A stretch of DNA of 64,000 nucleotides, taken from the NCBI GenBank assembly GCA_900549295.1, contig URNG01000001.1, positions 1 through 64,000 of the forward strand, in the 5' to 3' direction. Position numbers and translations under genes: made by a program. The stretch comes from an uncultured Rhodocyclaceae bacterium (GTDB lineage Bacteria; Pseudomonadota; Gammaproteobacteria; Burkholderiales; Rhodocyclaceae). The notes beneath the pieces are model-generated. The model had not been told where the DNA came from and did no database searches. It saw only the letters and a list, made by a program, of their open reading frames with translations. Positions 45,201 to 53,270 of this stretch are shown in pieces; position 1 is the first letter of the stretch, and the number at the start of each line of letters is the position of its first letter.

Positions 45201-45920
45201 ATGAAAAAATTTCTGATCGCTCTGCTTTTTGCGCCGGTTCTCGCCTTTGCCGCGGGGGGGCATGTTTCTCTCGACAAATGGCCGGGTTCGGTGTCTGACA
45301 AAGCCGCCCTGCAAAACGGCGCCAAGCTCTTCGTCAATTACTGCCTGAACTGCCACGGCGCTTCCTTCATCCGCTACAAGAGCCTGATGGATCTGGGCCT
45401 GACGGAGGAACAGGTCAAGGAAAACCTGATGTTCGCCGGCGACAAGATCGGCGACCTGATGATGGTGGCGGCGCGTCACGACGAGCAGAAGAAGTGGTTC
45501 GGCGCGACGCCGCCCGATCTGACCATCGTCGCCCGCGCCCGCGGCGAAGCCGGTAATGCCGGTGCCGGCGCCGACTGGCTGTACACCTATCTGCGTACCT
45601 TCTACCGTGACGACAGCCGTCCGACCGGCTGGAACAACGTGGCGTTCGAGGCCGTCGGCATGCCACACGTCCTGTGGGAGCTGCAAGGCACGCAGGTCAT
45701 GGACCCGACGACGCACAAGCTCAGTCTGGCCGTACCCGGCAAGATGAGCACGGCCGAGTACGACAAGGCCGTGTCCGATCTGGTCGGCTTCATGGTGTGG
45801 ATGGCCGAGCCGCAGCAGGAATACCGCAAGACCCTGGGTTTCTTCGTACTGGGCTTCCTGGCGCTCCTGTTCGTCGTTGCCTACGCGCTGAAGAAGGAAT
45901 ATTGGAAAGACATTCACTGA
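45201..45920 (+). CDS. petC: Cytochrome c1 of the bc1 complex
   Basis: Membrane-anchored c-type cytochrome of 239 residues passing electrons from the Rieske protein to soluble cytochrome c. A signal peptide ends near AFAAGG (about residue 20). The haem motif is CLNCH (Cys48, Cys51, His52). A C-terminal membrane helix (about 213-232) anchors the protein. ATG 45201 was preferred over 45192 because GAGAGG (45186-45191) abuts the latter. Confidence 0.95.
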   Translation: MKKFLIALLFAPVLAFAAGGHVSLDKWPGSVSDKAALQNGAKLFVNYCLNCHGASFIRYKSLMDLGLTEEQVKENLMFAGDKIGDLMMVAARHDEQKKWFGATPPDLTIVARARGEAGNAGAGADWLYTYLRTFYRDDSRPTGWNNVAFEAVGMPHVLWELQGTQVMDPTTHKLSLAVPGKMSTAEYDKAVSDLVGFMVWMAEPQQEYRKTLGFFVLGFLALLFVVAYALKKEYWKDIH

Positions 45921-45940
45921 TCCTTTCCTGATCGCGCTAC

Positions 45941-45976
45941 GGCATCGCGGTTCCGGGATTTCCGGGCCGCGATGCC
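45941..45976. other. Perfect 10-bp hairpin between petC and sspA
   Basis: GGCATCGCGG (45941-45950) pairs perfectly with CCGCGATGCC (45967-45976). No T run follows on either strand. It may be a rho-assisted petC terminator, a 3'-end stabiliser, or a leader structure of sspA. Confidence 0.5.
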
Positions 45977-46000
45977 GCCTCGTTTCAAGGACAATAAACC

Positions 46001-46597
46001 ATGATGAATCTTTACTCGGGGACGACCTGCCCCTTCAGTCACCGCTGCCGCATCGTACTCTACGAAAAGGGCATGGATTTTCAGGTGATCGACGTCGATC
46101 TGTTCTCCAAGGCCGACGAAATCGCCGCCGTCAATCCGCATGGCCGGGTGCCGGTGCTGGCCGAGCGCGATCTGGTGCTGTTCGAGCCGAACATCGTCAA
46201 TGAATACATCGACGAGCGTTTCCCGCATCCGCAGCTGATGCCGGCCGACCCGATCATGCGCGCCCGCGCCCGGCAATTGCTGGTCGGCATGGAGCGGGAA
46301 ATCTTCTCGCACATGGAAGTGCTGGAAAAGAACGGCAAGGGTGCCGACAAGGCGCGCCAGGAAATCAAGGCGCGCCTCACCGAAATCGTGCCGATCTTCA
46401 ACAAGCAGAAATACATGCTGGGCGACGAATTCTCCATGCTCGACGTGGCGATTGCCCCGCTCCTGTGGCGGCTCGACCACTACGGTATCGACCTGGGCAA
46501 GGCCGCTGCGCCGCTGATGAAATACGCCGAGCGCATTTTCAGCCGCCCCGGTTTCATCGAAGCCCTGACGCCGTCCGAAAAAGCGATGCGCAAGTAA
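46001..46597 (+). CDS. sspA: Stringent starvation protein A (GST fold)
   Basis: RNA-polymerase-associated protein of 198 residues with a glutathione-S-transferase fold, lacking GST activity in characterised members. The N-terminal thioredoxin-like domain has LYSGTTCPFSHRCRIVLYEKG and the VNPHGRVPVL turn; the C-terminal half is helical with FSMLDVAIAPLLWRLD. It lies between petABC and sspB, a conserved betaproteobacterial order. Confidence 0.94.
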   Translation: MMNLYSGTTCPFSHRCRIVLYEKGMDFQVIDVDLFSKADEIAAVNPHGRVPVLAERDLVLFEPNIVNEYIDERFPHPQLMPADPIMRARARQLLVGMEREIFSHMEVLEKNGKGADKARQEIKARLTEIVPIFNKQKYMLGDEFSMLDVAIAPLLWRLDHYGIDLGKAAAPLMKYAERIFSRPGFIEALTPSEKAMRK

Positions 46598-46601
46598 GCT
46601 C

Positions 46602-47015
46602 ATGGAACTGCCGTCGACCAAGCCCTATCTGTTGCGCGCCATCTGGGAATGGTGCTGCGACAACGGCTTCACGCCCTACATCGCGGTCAAGGTGGATCAG
46701 CGCACGCTGGCCCCGCGCGAGTACGTGCAGGACGGGCAGATCGTGCTCAACATCGGGCCGGATGCCAGCAACCGCCTGCAGATGGGCAACGAGCTGATCG
46801 ACTTCCAGGCGCGTTTTGCCGGCACGCCGCGCCAGTTGTCGATTCCGGTCGACCGCGTTCTCGCCATCTATGCGCGCGAAAACGGCGCTGGAATGTCCTT
46901 CGAGGTGGAAGACGCGGCGGCCTCGGCGCCGGCGGCCAGCAACGAAAATCCGGACCCGGACGAGCCGCCGCCGCGTCCGCCGGCTGGCCGGCCGTATCTG
47001 CAGCGCGTGAAATGA
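46602..47015 (+). CDS. sspB: ClpXP protease specificity-enhancing factor SspB
   Basis: Adaptor of 137 residues that delivers ssrA-tagged peptides to ClpXP. The N-terminal substrate-binding domain (about 1-105) has PYLLRAIWEWCCDNGFTPYI and VLNIGPDASNRLQMGN. The rest is an acidic/proline-rich linker ending in RPYLQRVK, the short ClpX-docking tail typical of SspB. It starts five bases after sspA. Confidence 0.94.
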   Translation: MELPSTKPYLLRAIWEWCCDNGFTPYIAVKVDQRTLAPREYVQDGQIVLNIGPDASNRLQMGNELIDFQARFAGTPRQLSIPVDRVLAIYARENGAGMSFEVEDAAASAPAASNENPDPDEPPPRPPAGRPYLQRVK

Positions 47016-47019
47016 GCGT

Positions 47020-47385
47020 ATGCGCGAAGCCCTGATCCTGTTTGCCCACGGCGCGCGCGACCCGGCCTGGGCAAATCCGCTGCGTCAGGTCGAGGCCTGC
47101 GCCCGGCGCATGGCGGGTGGAGACTTGCACGTCGCGCTGGCCTTCATGGATTTCATTGCGCCGAACCTGCTCGATACGGTAAATGCTGCGATTGCCCAGG
47201 GTGCGCAACGTATCCGCATCGTGCCGCTCTTCATCGCGCACGGCGGCCATTTGCAGAATGATCTGCCGAAGCTCATCGCCGACCTGCAAATGCAGTGGCC
47301 CGCCATCGAATTCAAGCTGGCGCGGGCGATTGGCGAGGAAGAGCGCGTAATCGCCGCCATGGCCGAGGCGGCATTGAAAGACTAG
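47020..47385 (+). CDS. CbiX/SirB-family sirohydrochlorin chelatase-like protein
   Basis: A short single-domain chelatase of 121 residues. The metal-binding histidines are visible in FAHGARD (His10) and FIAHGGHL (His74). Small proteins of this type insert cobalt, nickel or iron into sirohydrochlorin, for cobalamin, F430 or sirohaem; the metal cannot be deduced and no tetrapyrrole genes are adjacent. It starts five bases after sspB and ends at a shared terminator. Confidence 0.85.
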   Translation: MREALILFAHGARDPAWANPLRQVEACARRMAGGDLHVALAFMDFIAPNLLDTVNAAIAQGAQRIRIVPLFIAHGGHLQNDLPKLIADLQMQWPAIEFKLARAIGEEERVIAAMAEAALKD

Positions 47386-47393
47386 GCAAGAAG

Positions 47394-47423
47394 AAGGCCG
47401 ACGCTAGTCGGCCTTTTTGTTTT
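47394..47423. terminator. Bidirectional terminator with a stop codon in its loop
   Basis: AAGGCCGAC (47394-47402), loop GCTA, GTCGGCCTT (47407-47415), followed by TTTGTTTTT. It ends the sspA-sspB-chelatase unit. The TAG of the convergent DUF3579 gene lies at 47404-47406, inside the loop. Confidence 0.85.
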
Positions 47424-47715
47424 TCCCGGTGATCGGGCAAACCCCGTCGATGATCTGCAAATCGTTGTCGTTGGCGAAGTTGAGCATGAAGCGGTAAGCC
47501 ATCGGTTCGATTTCGCCAAGCCTGCCATCGACGAAAACGGCTTTGTTGCCGTTGTAGTCGCCGGGGCCGACGTAGGGGGAATATTTCATCTTGCGCTCGG
47601 CGCCAAACGCCGACATGACGCCGCACAGGCGCTCCGCCCAGTCGCTCGGGCGGAACTTCCGGCCTTCCTTGGTGAGGCCGATAATGATGAAAGTGGTCGA
47701 TTCTTGTGTTGTCAT
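47404..47715 (-). CDS. DUF3579 domain protein
   Basis: A 103-residue protein I recognise as DUF3579, a family largely confined to betaproteobacteria and without known function. The typical segments are FRPSDWAERLCGVMSAFG, YSPYVGPGD and PMAYRFMLNFANDNDL. There are no membrane segments or signal peptide. It is monocistronic and convergent with the chelatase gene. Confidence 0.75.
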   Translation of the reverse strand: MTTQESTTFIIIGLTKEGRKFRPSDWAERLCGVMSAFGAERKMKYSPYVGPGDYNGNKAVFVDGRLGEIEPMAYRFMLNFANDNDLQIIDGVCPITGKNKKAD

Positions 47716-48089
47716 TGTTGTGCGCTCTGCGTGTTATGTGGGCGACCTTGTCTCTCGCTGCATTCTAGCAGAACTGCCCGTCGGAAATTGTGGCAATGCG
47801 GGCGGCAATCAGGGCAATCGCACGAACGTCGGCGGTCGACCGGAAGGCGGAGAAACCCACCGCAAAGACGCCAAGACGCCAAGATTTCGCCAAGAAATGC
47901 CCTGTTTATTCTTCCCTTCGCACTTCCTCTGCGCCTTGGTGCCTTTGCGGTGAAGATTTTGGGGGCCATGCCGATTGCCCTGGGGCGGCAATGCGGCGCT
48001 GTTTGGTCTAAGATAAAGACGCTCTGCGCGTTCAGACGATCAGGCACACCCAAGGTCGGCGCGAAAAATCTGCATATCCTGAACTGACG
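47716..48089. other. Intergenic region holding a repeat element
   Basis: This 374-base stretch has no credible gene. It contains the upstream region of the DUF3579 gene, the second ACCGCA-type repeat element (47855-47955), and the region before the metalloprotease-like gene. Confidence 0.6.
47855..47955. repeat. Dispersed inverted-repeat element (ACCGCA type), copy 2
   Basis: The left arm is CACCGCAAAGACGCCAAG followed by another GACGCCAAG unit (about 47858-47884). The right arm contains CTCTGCGCCTTGGTGCCTTTGCGGTG (written here as CTCTGCGCCTTGG then TGCCTTTGCGGTG, ending at 47953). The arms are imperfect inverted repeats around a 45-base centre. It resembles the element at 19155-19258. Confidence 0.65.
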
Positions 48090-48746
48090 ATGAATTCGAT
48101 TTCCGCTTCTTCCTCCACGGCTTCCTGGCCGGCTCGTGTCCAGCCGGAGCCGGGCGGCGCGTCGACGGGCGCTGCCAGCGCCAAGGCTGGCGCGGGGAAG
48201 AGCGGCGGCCTGACGCCGGAACAGCAGGCCGAAGTCGACAAGCTGAAAAAAATCGACCGCGAAGTCCGCCAGCATGAAATGGCGCATATGACGGCCGGCG
48301 CCGGCATGGTGACTTCGGGGGCCAGCTACACCTATACGCGCGGTCCGGACGGGCTGAATTACGCGGTGGCGGGCGAGGTCAGCATCGACACCTCGCCGGG
48401 GCGCACGCCGGAGGAAACCATCGACCGCGCCGCGCGCATCCAGGCTGCCGCCTTGGCCCCGGCCGATCCCTCGCCGCAGGACAGAAGCGTGGCGGCGCAG
48501 GCCGCGCAGATGGCCGCCCAGGCCCGGCAGGAAATCGCGACGCGCGAGCAGGGGGAAGCGGTTGGGCAGGCTGGCGAATCCACGGAATCAGGCCAGCCGT
48601 CCGGTGAGGGCGCGGAAAGCAGTCCGGCGAGCAAACCGGGAATTAAGCCGGGAATCGCCGCCTATCAGGCGCAGGCGGCGTATGAAAATGCCGGCGACCG
48701 CCAAGCTCCGGCTGTTGGAGCAGCGCGGATCGACCTGTACGGCTGA
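48090..48746 (+). CDS. Putative metalloprotease, CJM1_0395/SprA-related family
   Basis: A 218-residue protein. The first 50 residues are Ser/Ala/Gly-rich. The core (about 50-125) matches the family I know as CJM1_0395 or SprA-related: [20 protein letters not shown] contains an HExxH zinc motif (HEMAH), followed by [19 protein letters not shown] and [13 protein letters not shown]. The rest is a low-complexity Ala/Gln/Gly tail. There is no signal peptide. The function is unproven; the HExxH suggests a metallopeptidase. Confidence 0.75.
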   Translation: MNSISASSSTASWPARVQPEPGGASTGAASAKAGAGKSGGLTPEQQAEVDKLKKIDREVRQHEMAHMTAGAGMVTSGASYTYTRGPDGLNYAVAGEVSIDTSPGRTPEETIDRAARIQAAALAPADPSPQDRSVAAQAAQMAAQARQEIATREQGEAVGQAGESTESGQPSGEGAESSPASKPGIKPGIAAYQAQAAYENAGDRQAPAVGAARIDLYG

Positions 48747-48770
48747 CAGCGGGCGGACGCATTGCCGGCC

Positions 48771-48835
48771 AGGGGCCATGGCCCATGACCCAGGCAGGAT
48801 TCTGGCAGCGGGTTTTTTGTCCGGATCGTGGACCC
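48771..48835. repeat. Short palindromic repeat, copy A
   Basis: The stretch contains GGGGCCATGGCCC (palindromic), ATGACCCAGGC and, 17 bases later, GGGTTTTTTGTCCGG. The blocks ATGACCCAGGC and TTTTGTCCGG recur in the same order at 61569-61650. It lies in the 190-base gap between the metalloprotease-like gene and suhB, which has no gene. Confidence 0.4.
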
Positions 48836-48936
48836 AGACCCGCAGGAATGCAGGCCGGCTGAGGGTATCGCCTTCCATGTGGGGAAGGGCCAATAATCAG
48901 CAGCCAGCAGTCGTAAGCGGCAGGTTCAGGCAAACA

Positions 48937-49749
48937 TCAGCCCGCCAGACTGGCCGGCAATTTTTCCTCGATCAGCTTGAGCAGCGGCAGAAAGACCTTG
49001 GGCGTGCCGGCGATGATGTTGCCGGTTTCCAGATAATTCGCCTCGCCGCGCAGATCGCTGACCAGCCCGCCCGCTTCAGCGATGAGCAAGGCGCCCGCCG
49101 CCATGTCCCAGGGCGCCAGGCCGAATTCCCAGAAGCCGTCGTAACGGCCGCAGGCGACGTAGGCGAGATCGAGCGAGGCCGCGCCAGGGCGGCGCTGGCC
49201 AGCGGTTTTCTGCGCCAGTTCCTTGAAGATCGACAGATACAGATCGACCTTGTCGAACTCGCGGTAGGGGAAACCCGTGCCGATCAGGGCTTCGCCCAGG
49301 CGGGCGCGGCGCGAGACGCGGATGCGCCGGTCGTTGAGGAAAGCGCCGCCGCCCTTGCTGGCGGTGAACAGCTCGTTGCGGTTGGGATCGAAAATCACCG
49401 CGTGCTCGATGACCTTGCCGCGCATCAGGGCGATCGAAACGGCGTATTGCGGCAGGCCGTGGATGAAATTGGTGGTGCCGTCGAGCGGGTCGATGACCCA
49501 CTGGTACTCGCCATCGCTCCCATCGCGCGCCGGGGTGCTGCCGGATTCCTCTGCTAGAATTCCGTAGGCCGGGTACGCCTCGCGCAGCACCTCGATGATG
49601 GCGTTTTCCGCCGCTTTATCGACCTCGGTGACGAAATCGTTGGGCTGCTTGCTGCTGACCTTGAGCGTGTCCAGATCGTTGGAGGCGCGGTTGATGATCT
49701 GACCGGCACGGCGCGCGGCCTTGACGGCAATGTTGATGATGGGATGCAT
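48937..49749 (-). CDS. suhB: Inositol monophosphatase family protein SuhB
   Basis: Mg-dependent phosphatase of 270 residues. The metal and phosphate signatures are [21 protein letters not shown] and [15 protein letters not shown]. In E. coli SuhB also joins the rRNA antitermination complex, and the length and N-terminus ([16 protein letters not shown]) match that group. The start at 49749 was chosen because homology begins there, although the frame remains open upstream into trmJ. It is divergent from trmJ, 72 bases apart. Confidence 0.93.
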   Translation of the reverse strand: MHPIINIAVKAARRAGQIINRASNDLDTLKVSSKQPNDFVTEVDKAAENAIIEVLREAYPAYGILAEESGSTPARDGSDGEYQWVIDPLDGTTNFIHGLPQYAVSIALMRGKVIEHAVIFDPNRNELFTASKGGGAFLNDRRIRVSRRARLGEALIGTGFPYREFDKVDLYLSIFKELAQKTAGQRRPGAASLDLAYVACGRYDGFWEFGLAPWDMAAGALLIAEAGGLVSDLRGEANYLETGNIIAGTPKVFLPLLKLIEEKLPASLAG

Positions 49750-49821
49750 GGCGATTTGGCAAAGAGCGATCAACCGCCAGCGGCGGTTGATACAAATTTT
49801 GGAAAGCGCGAATTTTACACT

Positions 49822-50586
49822 ATGAAGCCAGAGACGCTGCTCTCCCGCATCCGGGTGGTGTTGTGCCGCCCCAGCCACCCCGGCAACATCGGCGCTGCGG
49901 CGCGGGCGATGAAAACCATGGGCCTGGGCGATCTGCGTCTGGTCGCGCCGCGCCAGTTTCCCGATGCCGAGGCGACGACGCGCGCCACCGGCGCGGTCGA
50001 CGTGCTGGAGCGGGCGCAGGTGGCCGCTACCTTGGCCGAAGCCTTGCGCGACAGCGTGTTTACCGTTGCCCTGAGCGCCCGCCAGCGCGATCTGGGGCCG
50101 CGCCTGGGCGCGCCGCGCGAGGTGGTCGGGGAATTGCTGGCGCGCGCCGCGAGCGGCCCGGTGGCGCTGGTGTTCGGCAACGAAAGCAGCGGGCTGGCGA
50201 ACGAAGAAATCATGCAATGCCAGGCGGCGGTGACGATTCCGACCAATCCCGAATTCAGTTCACTCAATCTGGGCGCGGCGGTGCAGTTGCTGTGCTACGA
50301 ATGCCGCATGACCGCCTTCGCCGGGGCCGCGCCGCTGCCCGATGCCGGCGTGACGCCCCTGGGCGGAGCGCCAGCGAATCACGCCGAAATCGAAGGGTTT
50401 TACGCCCACCTGACGCAGATCATGCAGGACACCGGCTTCTACAATCCGCAACAGCCGGGGCGGCTGCTCGCCAAGCTGCGCCGCCTGTTCGGCCGGGCGG
50501 CGCTGGAACGCGACGAGGTGAATATCCTGCGCGGCATCCTGAGCGCGACACAGAAACCGACCGGGCATGGGCGGCGGGGGGATTGA
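49822..50586 (+). CDS. trmJ: tRNA (cytidine/uridine-2'-O)-methyltransferase TrmJ
   Basis: SPOUT-class methyltransferase of 254 residues acting on position 32 of the tRNA anticodon loop. The N-terminal [20 protein letters not shown] and the knot region [14 protein letters not shown] and [13 protein letters not shown] are diagnostic. The C-terminal helical part (about 165-245) is the TrmJ dimer/tRNA extension. No Shine-Dalgarno is evident at ATG 49822; the sequence before it is AT-rich (TTTTACAC). Confidence 0.93.
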   Translation: MKPETLLSRIRVVLCRPSHPGNIGAAARAMKTMGLGDLRLVAPRQFPDAEATTRATGAVDVLERAQVAATLAEALRDSVFTVALSARQRDLGPRLGAPREVVGELLARAASGPVALVFGNESSGLANEEIMQCQAAVTIPTNPEFSSLNLGAAVQLLCYECRMTAFAGAAPLPDAGVTPLGGAPANHAEIEGFYAHLTQIMQDTGFYNPQQPGRLLAKLRRLFGRAALERDEVNILRGILSATQKPTGHGRRGD

Positions 50587-50635
50587 GCCGGCGCGGAGCT
50601 GGCGCAGCCCTTGGGAAGTTCTGAATCAATCAGAA

Positions 50636-50720
50636 CCGTTCGGGTTGAGCTTGTATAACCACTTGATTTTGCAGGTAATATACTTCGACAAGCGCCCTTC
50701 GGCAAGCTCAGGGCGAACGG
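50636..50720. repeat. Inverted-repeat element (AAGCTCAGGGCGAACGG type)
   Basis: CCGTTCGGGTTGAGCTTGT (50636-50654) is an imperfect inverted repeat of ACAAGC plus AAGCTCAGGGCGAACGG (50689-50720). The right arm resembles the common dispersed sequence CTTCGACAAGCTCAGGGCGAACGG seen in many bacterial genomes. It lies between trmJ and the LysR gene; no gene is in the gap. Confidence 0.6.
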
Positions 50721-50738
50721 ATTCGTTTAGAGCTTCCC

Positions 50739-51662
50739 TCACGGAATGTAAGGCAGCCGGACGTGCTCCGTGCTCGGCGCGTCCTCCGTCATTTCCCGGC
50801 ACAGGGCGCGGAACAGGCGGATGGCGTTGCTGTCGCGGCGGCTCGCGTGGCAGGCGAAATAGAACTGGCGGCTGAAATCGAATTGCGGCGTCGGGATTTC
50901 CAGCAGGCTGCCGCGCCGGAAGGCTTCGCGCAGCGCGAGCCGCGACAGGCAGCCGATGCCCAGGCCGGATTCCACCGCCCGCTTGATGGCTTCGGTGTGT
51001 TCCAGTTCGAGGCCGGCGCGCACTTCCTGCAACTGGCCGCGGATGCCTTTCTCGAAACGGGTGCGCGTGCCGGAGCCGGCTTCGCGCAGAATCCAGAACT
51101 GGCGGGCCAGCGTGGCGTTGTCGACCGGGCCTTGTCCGGCCAGTGGGTGACTGGGGGCGCAGAAAACGACCAGTTCGTCGGCCAGCCAGGGTTCCAGCAG
51201 CAGTTCGGAATGGCTGAATTCGCCTTCCAGCAGGGCGAAATCGCACTGGAAGCGCAACAGGCGCTCGGCGATGGCGGCGGTATTGGCGACTTGCAGGCGC
51301 ACCGGGGAATCCGGGTAGCGGCGCATGTACTCGACCACGATCAGGGTGGCGAGGTAGTTGCCGATGGTCAGCGTGGCGCCGATGGCGAGCGGGCCGGGGC
51401 CGCTGCCGGTGAGATAGGTTTCGATGTCGCCAGCCTGGATCAGCAGGGCTTCGGCCTTGTCGAGCAGGCCGCGGCCCGTGGAATTGAGATGCAGCGACTT
51501 GCCGACGCGGTCGAACAAGGGCCGCTCGAACATGCGTTCCAATTCGACCAGGGCGCTGCTGGCCGCCGATTGCGACAGTTTCAGTTGCTCGGCGGCGCGC
51601 GACACGTTTTCGGCGCGGGCGATGGCGACGAAGATTTCCAGTTGGCGCAGGGAATATCGCAT
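50739..51662 (-). CDS. LysR-family transcriptional regulator (FinR-like by context)
   Basis: A 307-residue LysR regulator. The N-terminal winged HTH (about 1-60) is clear in LRQLEIFVAIARAENVSRAA and KLSQSAASSALVELE; the rest is the co-inducer-binding domain. It is divergent from fpr with 103 bases between. In pseudomonads a LysR regulator (FinR) divergent from fpr activates it under oxidative stress, so the same role is inferred. The gap is AT-rich near 51660-51720, fitting two facing promoters. Confidence 0.88.
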   Translation of the reverse strand: MRYSLRQLEIFVAIARAENVSRAAEQLKLSQSAASSALVELERMFERPLFDRVGKSLHLNSTGRGLLDKAEALLIQAGDIETYLTGSGPGPLAIGATLTIGNYLATLIVVEYMRRYPDSPVRLQVANTAAIAERLLRFQCDFALLEGEFSHSELLLEPWLADELVVFCAPSHPLAGQGPVDNATLARQFWILREAGSGTRTRFEKGIRGQLQEVRAGLELEHTEAIKRAVESGLGIGCLSRLALREAFRRGSLLEIPTPQFDFSRQFYFACHASRRDSNAIRLFRALCREMTEDAPSTEHVRLPYIP

Positions 51663-51765
51663 ATCTATAAAACCGATAAGATTGATCTATATTAACCGTT
51701 TTTTTGATGAAGCATTTTGCTTTATCCTTGCCACCTTTCATTTTTCTGCCTGAGTACACCGCATC

Positions 51766-52542
51766 ATGAGCGCCTTCATCAGCGAAACCGTCACCTCCGT
51801 TCATCACTGGAATGACAGCCTGTTTTCCTTCCGCACCACGCGCGATCCGGCCCTGCGTTTCATCAACGGCCAGTTCGTGATGATCGGTATCGACGTCGCA
51901 GGCAAACCCCTGATGCGCGCCTACAGCGTGGCCAGCCCGAACTACGAGGAGCATCTCGAATTCTTCAGCATCAAGGTGCAGGACGGCCCGCTGACTTCCC
52001 GCCTGCAACACCTGCAGCCGGGCGATCAGTTGCTGGTCAGCCGCAAACCGACCGGCACCCTGGTGCTGCGCGACCTGAAGCCGGGCAAGCGCCTGTTCCT
52101 GTTCGCCACCGGCACCGGCCTCGCGCCCTTCATGAGCCTGATCCACGACCCGGAAATGTACGAGCAGTATGAGAAGATCATCCTCATCCATGGCGTGCGC
52201 TGGGTGAGCGAACTGGCGTACCGCGACTACATCGAGAACAAGCTGCCGAACAACGAATTCCTCGGCGAGGAAGTGCGCGCCAAGCTGATCTACTACCCGA
52301 CGGTGACGCGCGAGCCGTTCCGCAATCAGGGCCGGCAGACCGAACTCGTCACCTCCGGCAAGCTGTTCGCCGACATCGGCGAGCCGCCGCTCGACCCGGC
52401 CACCGACCGCGGCATGATCTGCGGCAGCCCGCACATGCTGAAAGACATCTCCGAGATGCTCAACGGCTATGGTTTCGAGATTTCCCCGCACATCGGCGTG
52501 CAGGGGGATTACGTGATCGAACGGGCCTTCGTCGAGCAATGA
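51766..52542 (+). CDS. fpr: Ferredoxin-NADP reductase
   Basis: FAD enzyme of 258 residues exchanging electrons between NADPH and ferredoxin or flavodoxin. RAYSVASP binds the FAD, GTGLAPFMSL binds the NADP pyrophosphate, and CGSPHMLKD is the later NADP block. The C-terminus VIERAFVEQ is the form seen in proteobacterial Fpr with an Ala-Phe-Val-Glu tail. Likely under control of the divergent LysR regulator. Confidence 0.94.
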   Translation: MSAFISETVTSVHHWNDSLFSFRTTRDPALRFINGQFVMIGIDVAGKPLMRAYSVASPNYEEHLEFFSIKVQDGPLTSRLQHLQPGDQLLVSRKPTGTLVLRDLKPGKRLFLFATGTGLAPFMSLIHDPEMYEQYEKIILIHGVRWVSELAYRDYIENKLPNNEFLGEEVRAKLIYYPTVTREPFRNQGRQTELVTSGKLFADIGEPPLDPATDRGMICGSPHMLKDISEMLNGYGFEISPHIGVQGDYVIERAFVEQ

Positions 52543-52850
52543 TCGGGTAAAACCGGCACGAAATTGCGCAAGAAATCCACGTAAAACCTGCGCCGCCTCT
52601 TGGTCAGGCGGCGCAGGCGCGTTATAATCACCGGCTTGAAAAAATCGCCCGGCCGGCCGGGCGAATGCTGTCAGCGTTACTTTGGCGTGCAGGAGAAACA
52701 CCAACGGAACGAGGGCTCGGCAAAGGCCGGCGAAACGTCTCCCCCGATATTTTCCTTGCCCGCAGGTGGCGCTTGTTGCTGCGAAGGGCTGCGCTGTCTC
52801 GTTGCGCGGCCGTTCTGCCACTACAGATTGCTCAGGGAGAGACTCGACGC
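52543..52850 (+). other. Long leader region of speD
   Basis: A 308-base gap with a promoter (52600-52628), an 18-base perfect palindrome CGCCCGGCCGGCCGGGCG (52646-52663), and about 215 transcribed bases before speD. The speD frame is open back to an ATG at 52665, but the implied residues are Arg/Leu-rich without homology, so I regard it as untranslated leader. Confidence 0.5.
52588..52628 (+). promoter_or_regulatory. speD promoter overlapped by an 11-bp inverted repeat
   Basis: TTGGTC (52600-52605), a 17-base spacer and TATAAT (52623-52628) form a good sigma-70 promoter. CTGCGCCGCCT (52588-52598) and AGGCGGCGCAG (52606-52616) are perfect inverted repeats around the -35. No T run follows the repeat, so an operator is at least as likely as an fpr terminator. 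Confidence 0.65.
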
Positions 52851-53270
52851 ATGAATACCCCCGTGATTTCCGCCGCCATCGCCAACACGGCGTCCACCCG
52901 CATCAGCCGCAGCGCGACCGGCCTGCACCTGATCGGCGATCTGTACGTCTGCCGCTGCGACGAGCGCCTGATGCTGGACGCCGCTTTTCTCGAAGCGTTT
53001 TGCAAACAGAGCGTGGCGGCGGCGGAACTGACGACGGTGGGCAGCCTGTTCCACAGCTTCGGCGACGGTGACGGCGTGACCGGCGTGGTGGTGCTGGCCG
53101 AGTCGCATCTCTCCATCCACACTTGGCCGGAAGCGGGCTACGTGACGCTGGACGTGTATGTCTGCAATTACTCGACCAACAACCGGCCCAAGGCGGAAAA
53201 ATTGTTCGACGCCATCCTGACCGCCTTCGATCCGGCCGAGCCGCATCTGCACCGCGTCGAGCGCGCCTGA
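52851..53270 (+). CDS. speD: S-adenosylmethionine decarboxylase proenzyme
   Basis: Pyruvoyl-dependent enzyme of 139 residues, the short bacterial/archaeal class, supplying aminopropyl groups for spermidine. The proenzyme cleaves between Glu84 and Ser85 in AESHLSIHTWPE; His90 and Cys105 are the other catalytic residues by alignment with the Thermotoga enzyme (Ser63, His68, Cys83; constant offset 22). ATG 52851 has GGGAGAG at 52833-52839. The stop overlaps the speE ATG by one base. Confidence 0.93.
   Translation: MNTPVISAAIANTASTRISRSATGLHLIGDLYVCRCDERLMLDAAFLEAFCKQSVAAAELTTVGSLFHSFGDGDGVTGVVVLAESHLSIHTWPEAGYVTLDVYVCNYSTNNRPKAEKLFDAILTAFDPAEPHLHRVERA

Noticed and set aside
47855..47955. CRISPR array from the repeated GACGCCAAG units
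   Set aside because: Only two or three short tandem units exist, with no spacers and an inverted counterpart; it is a palindromic element.
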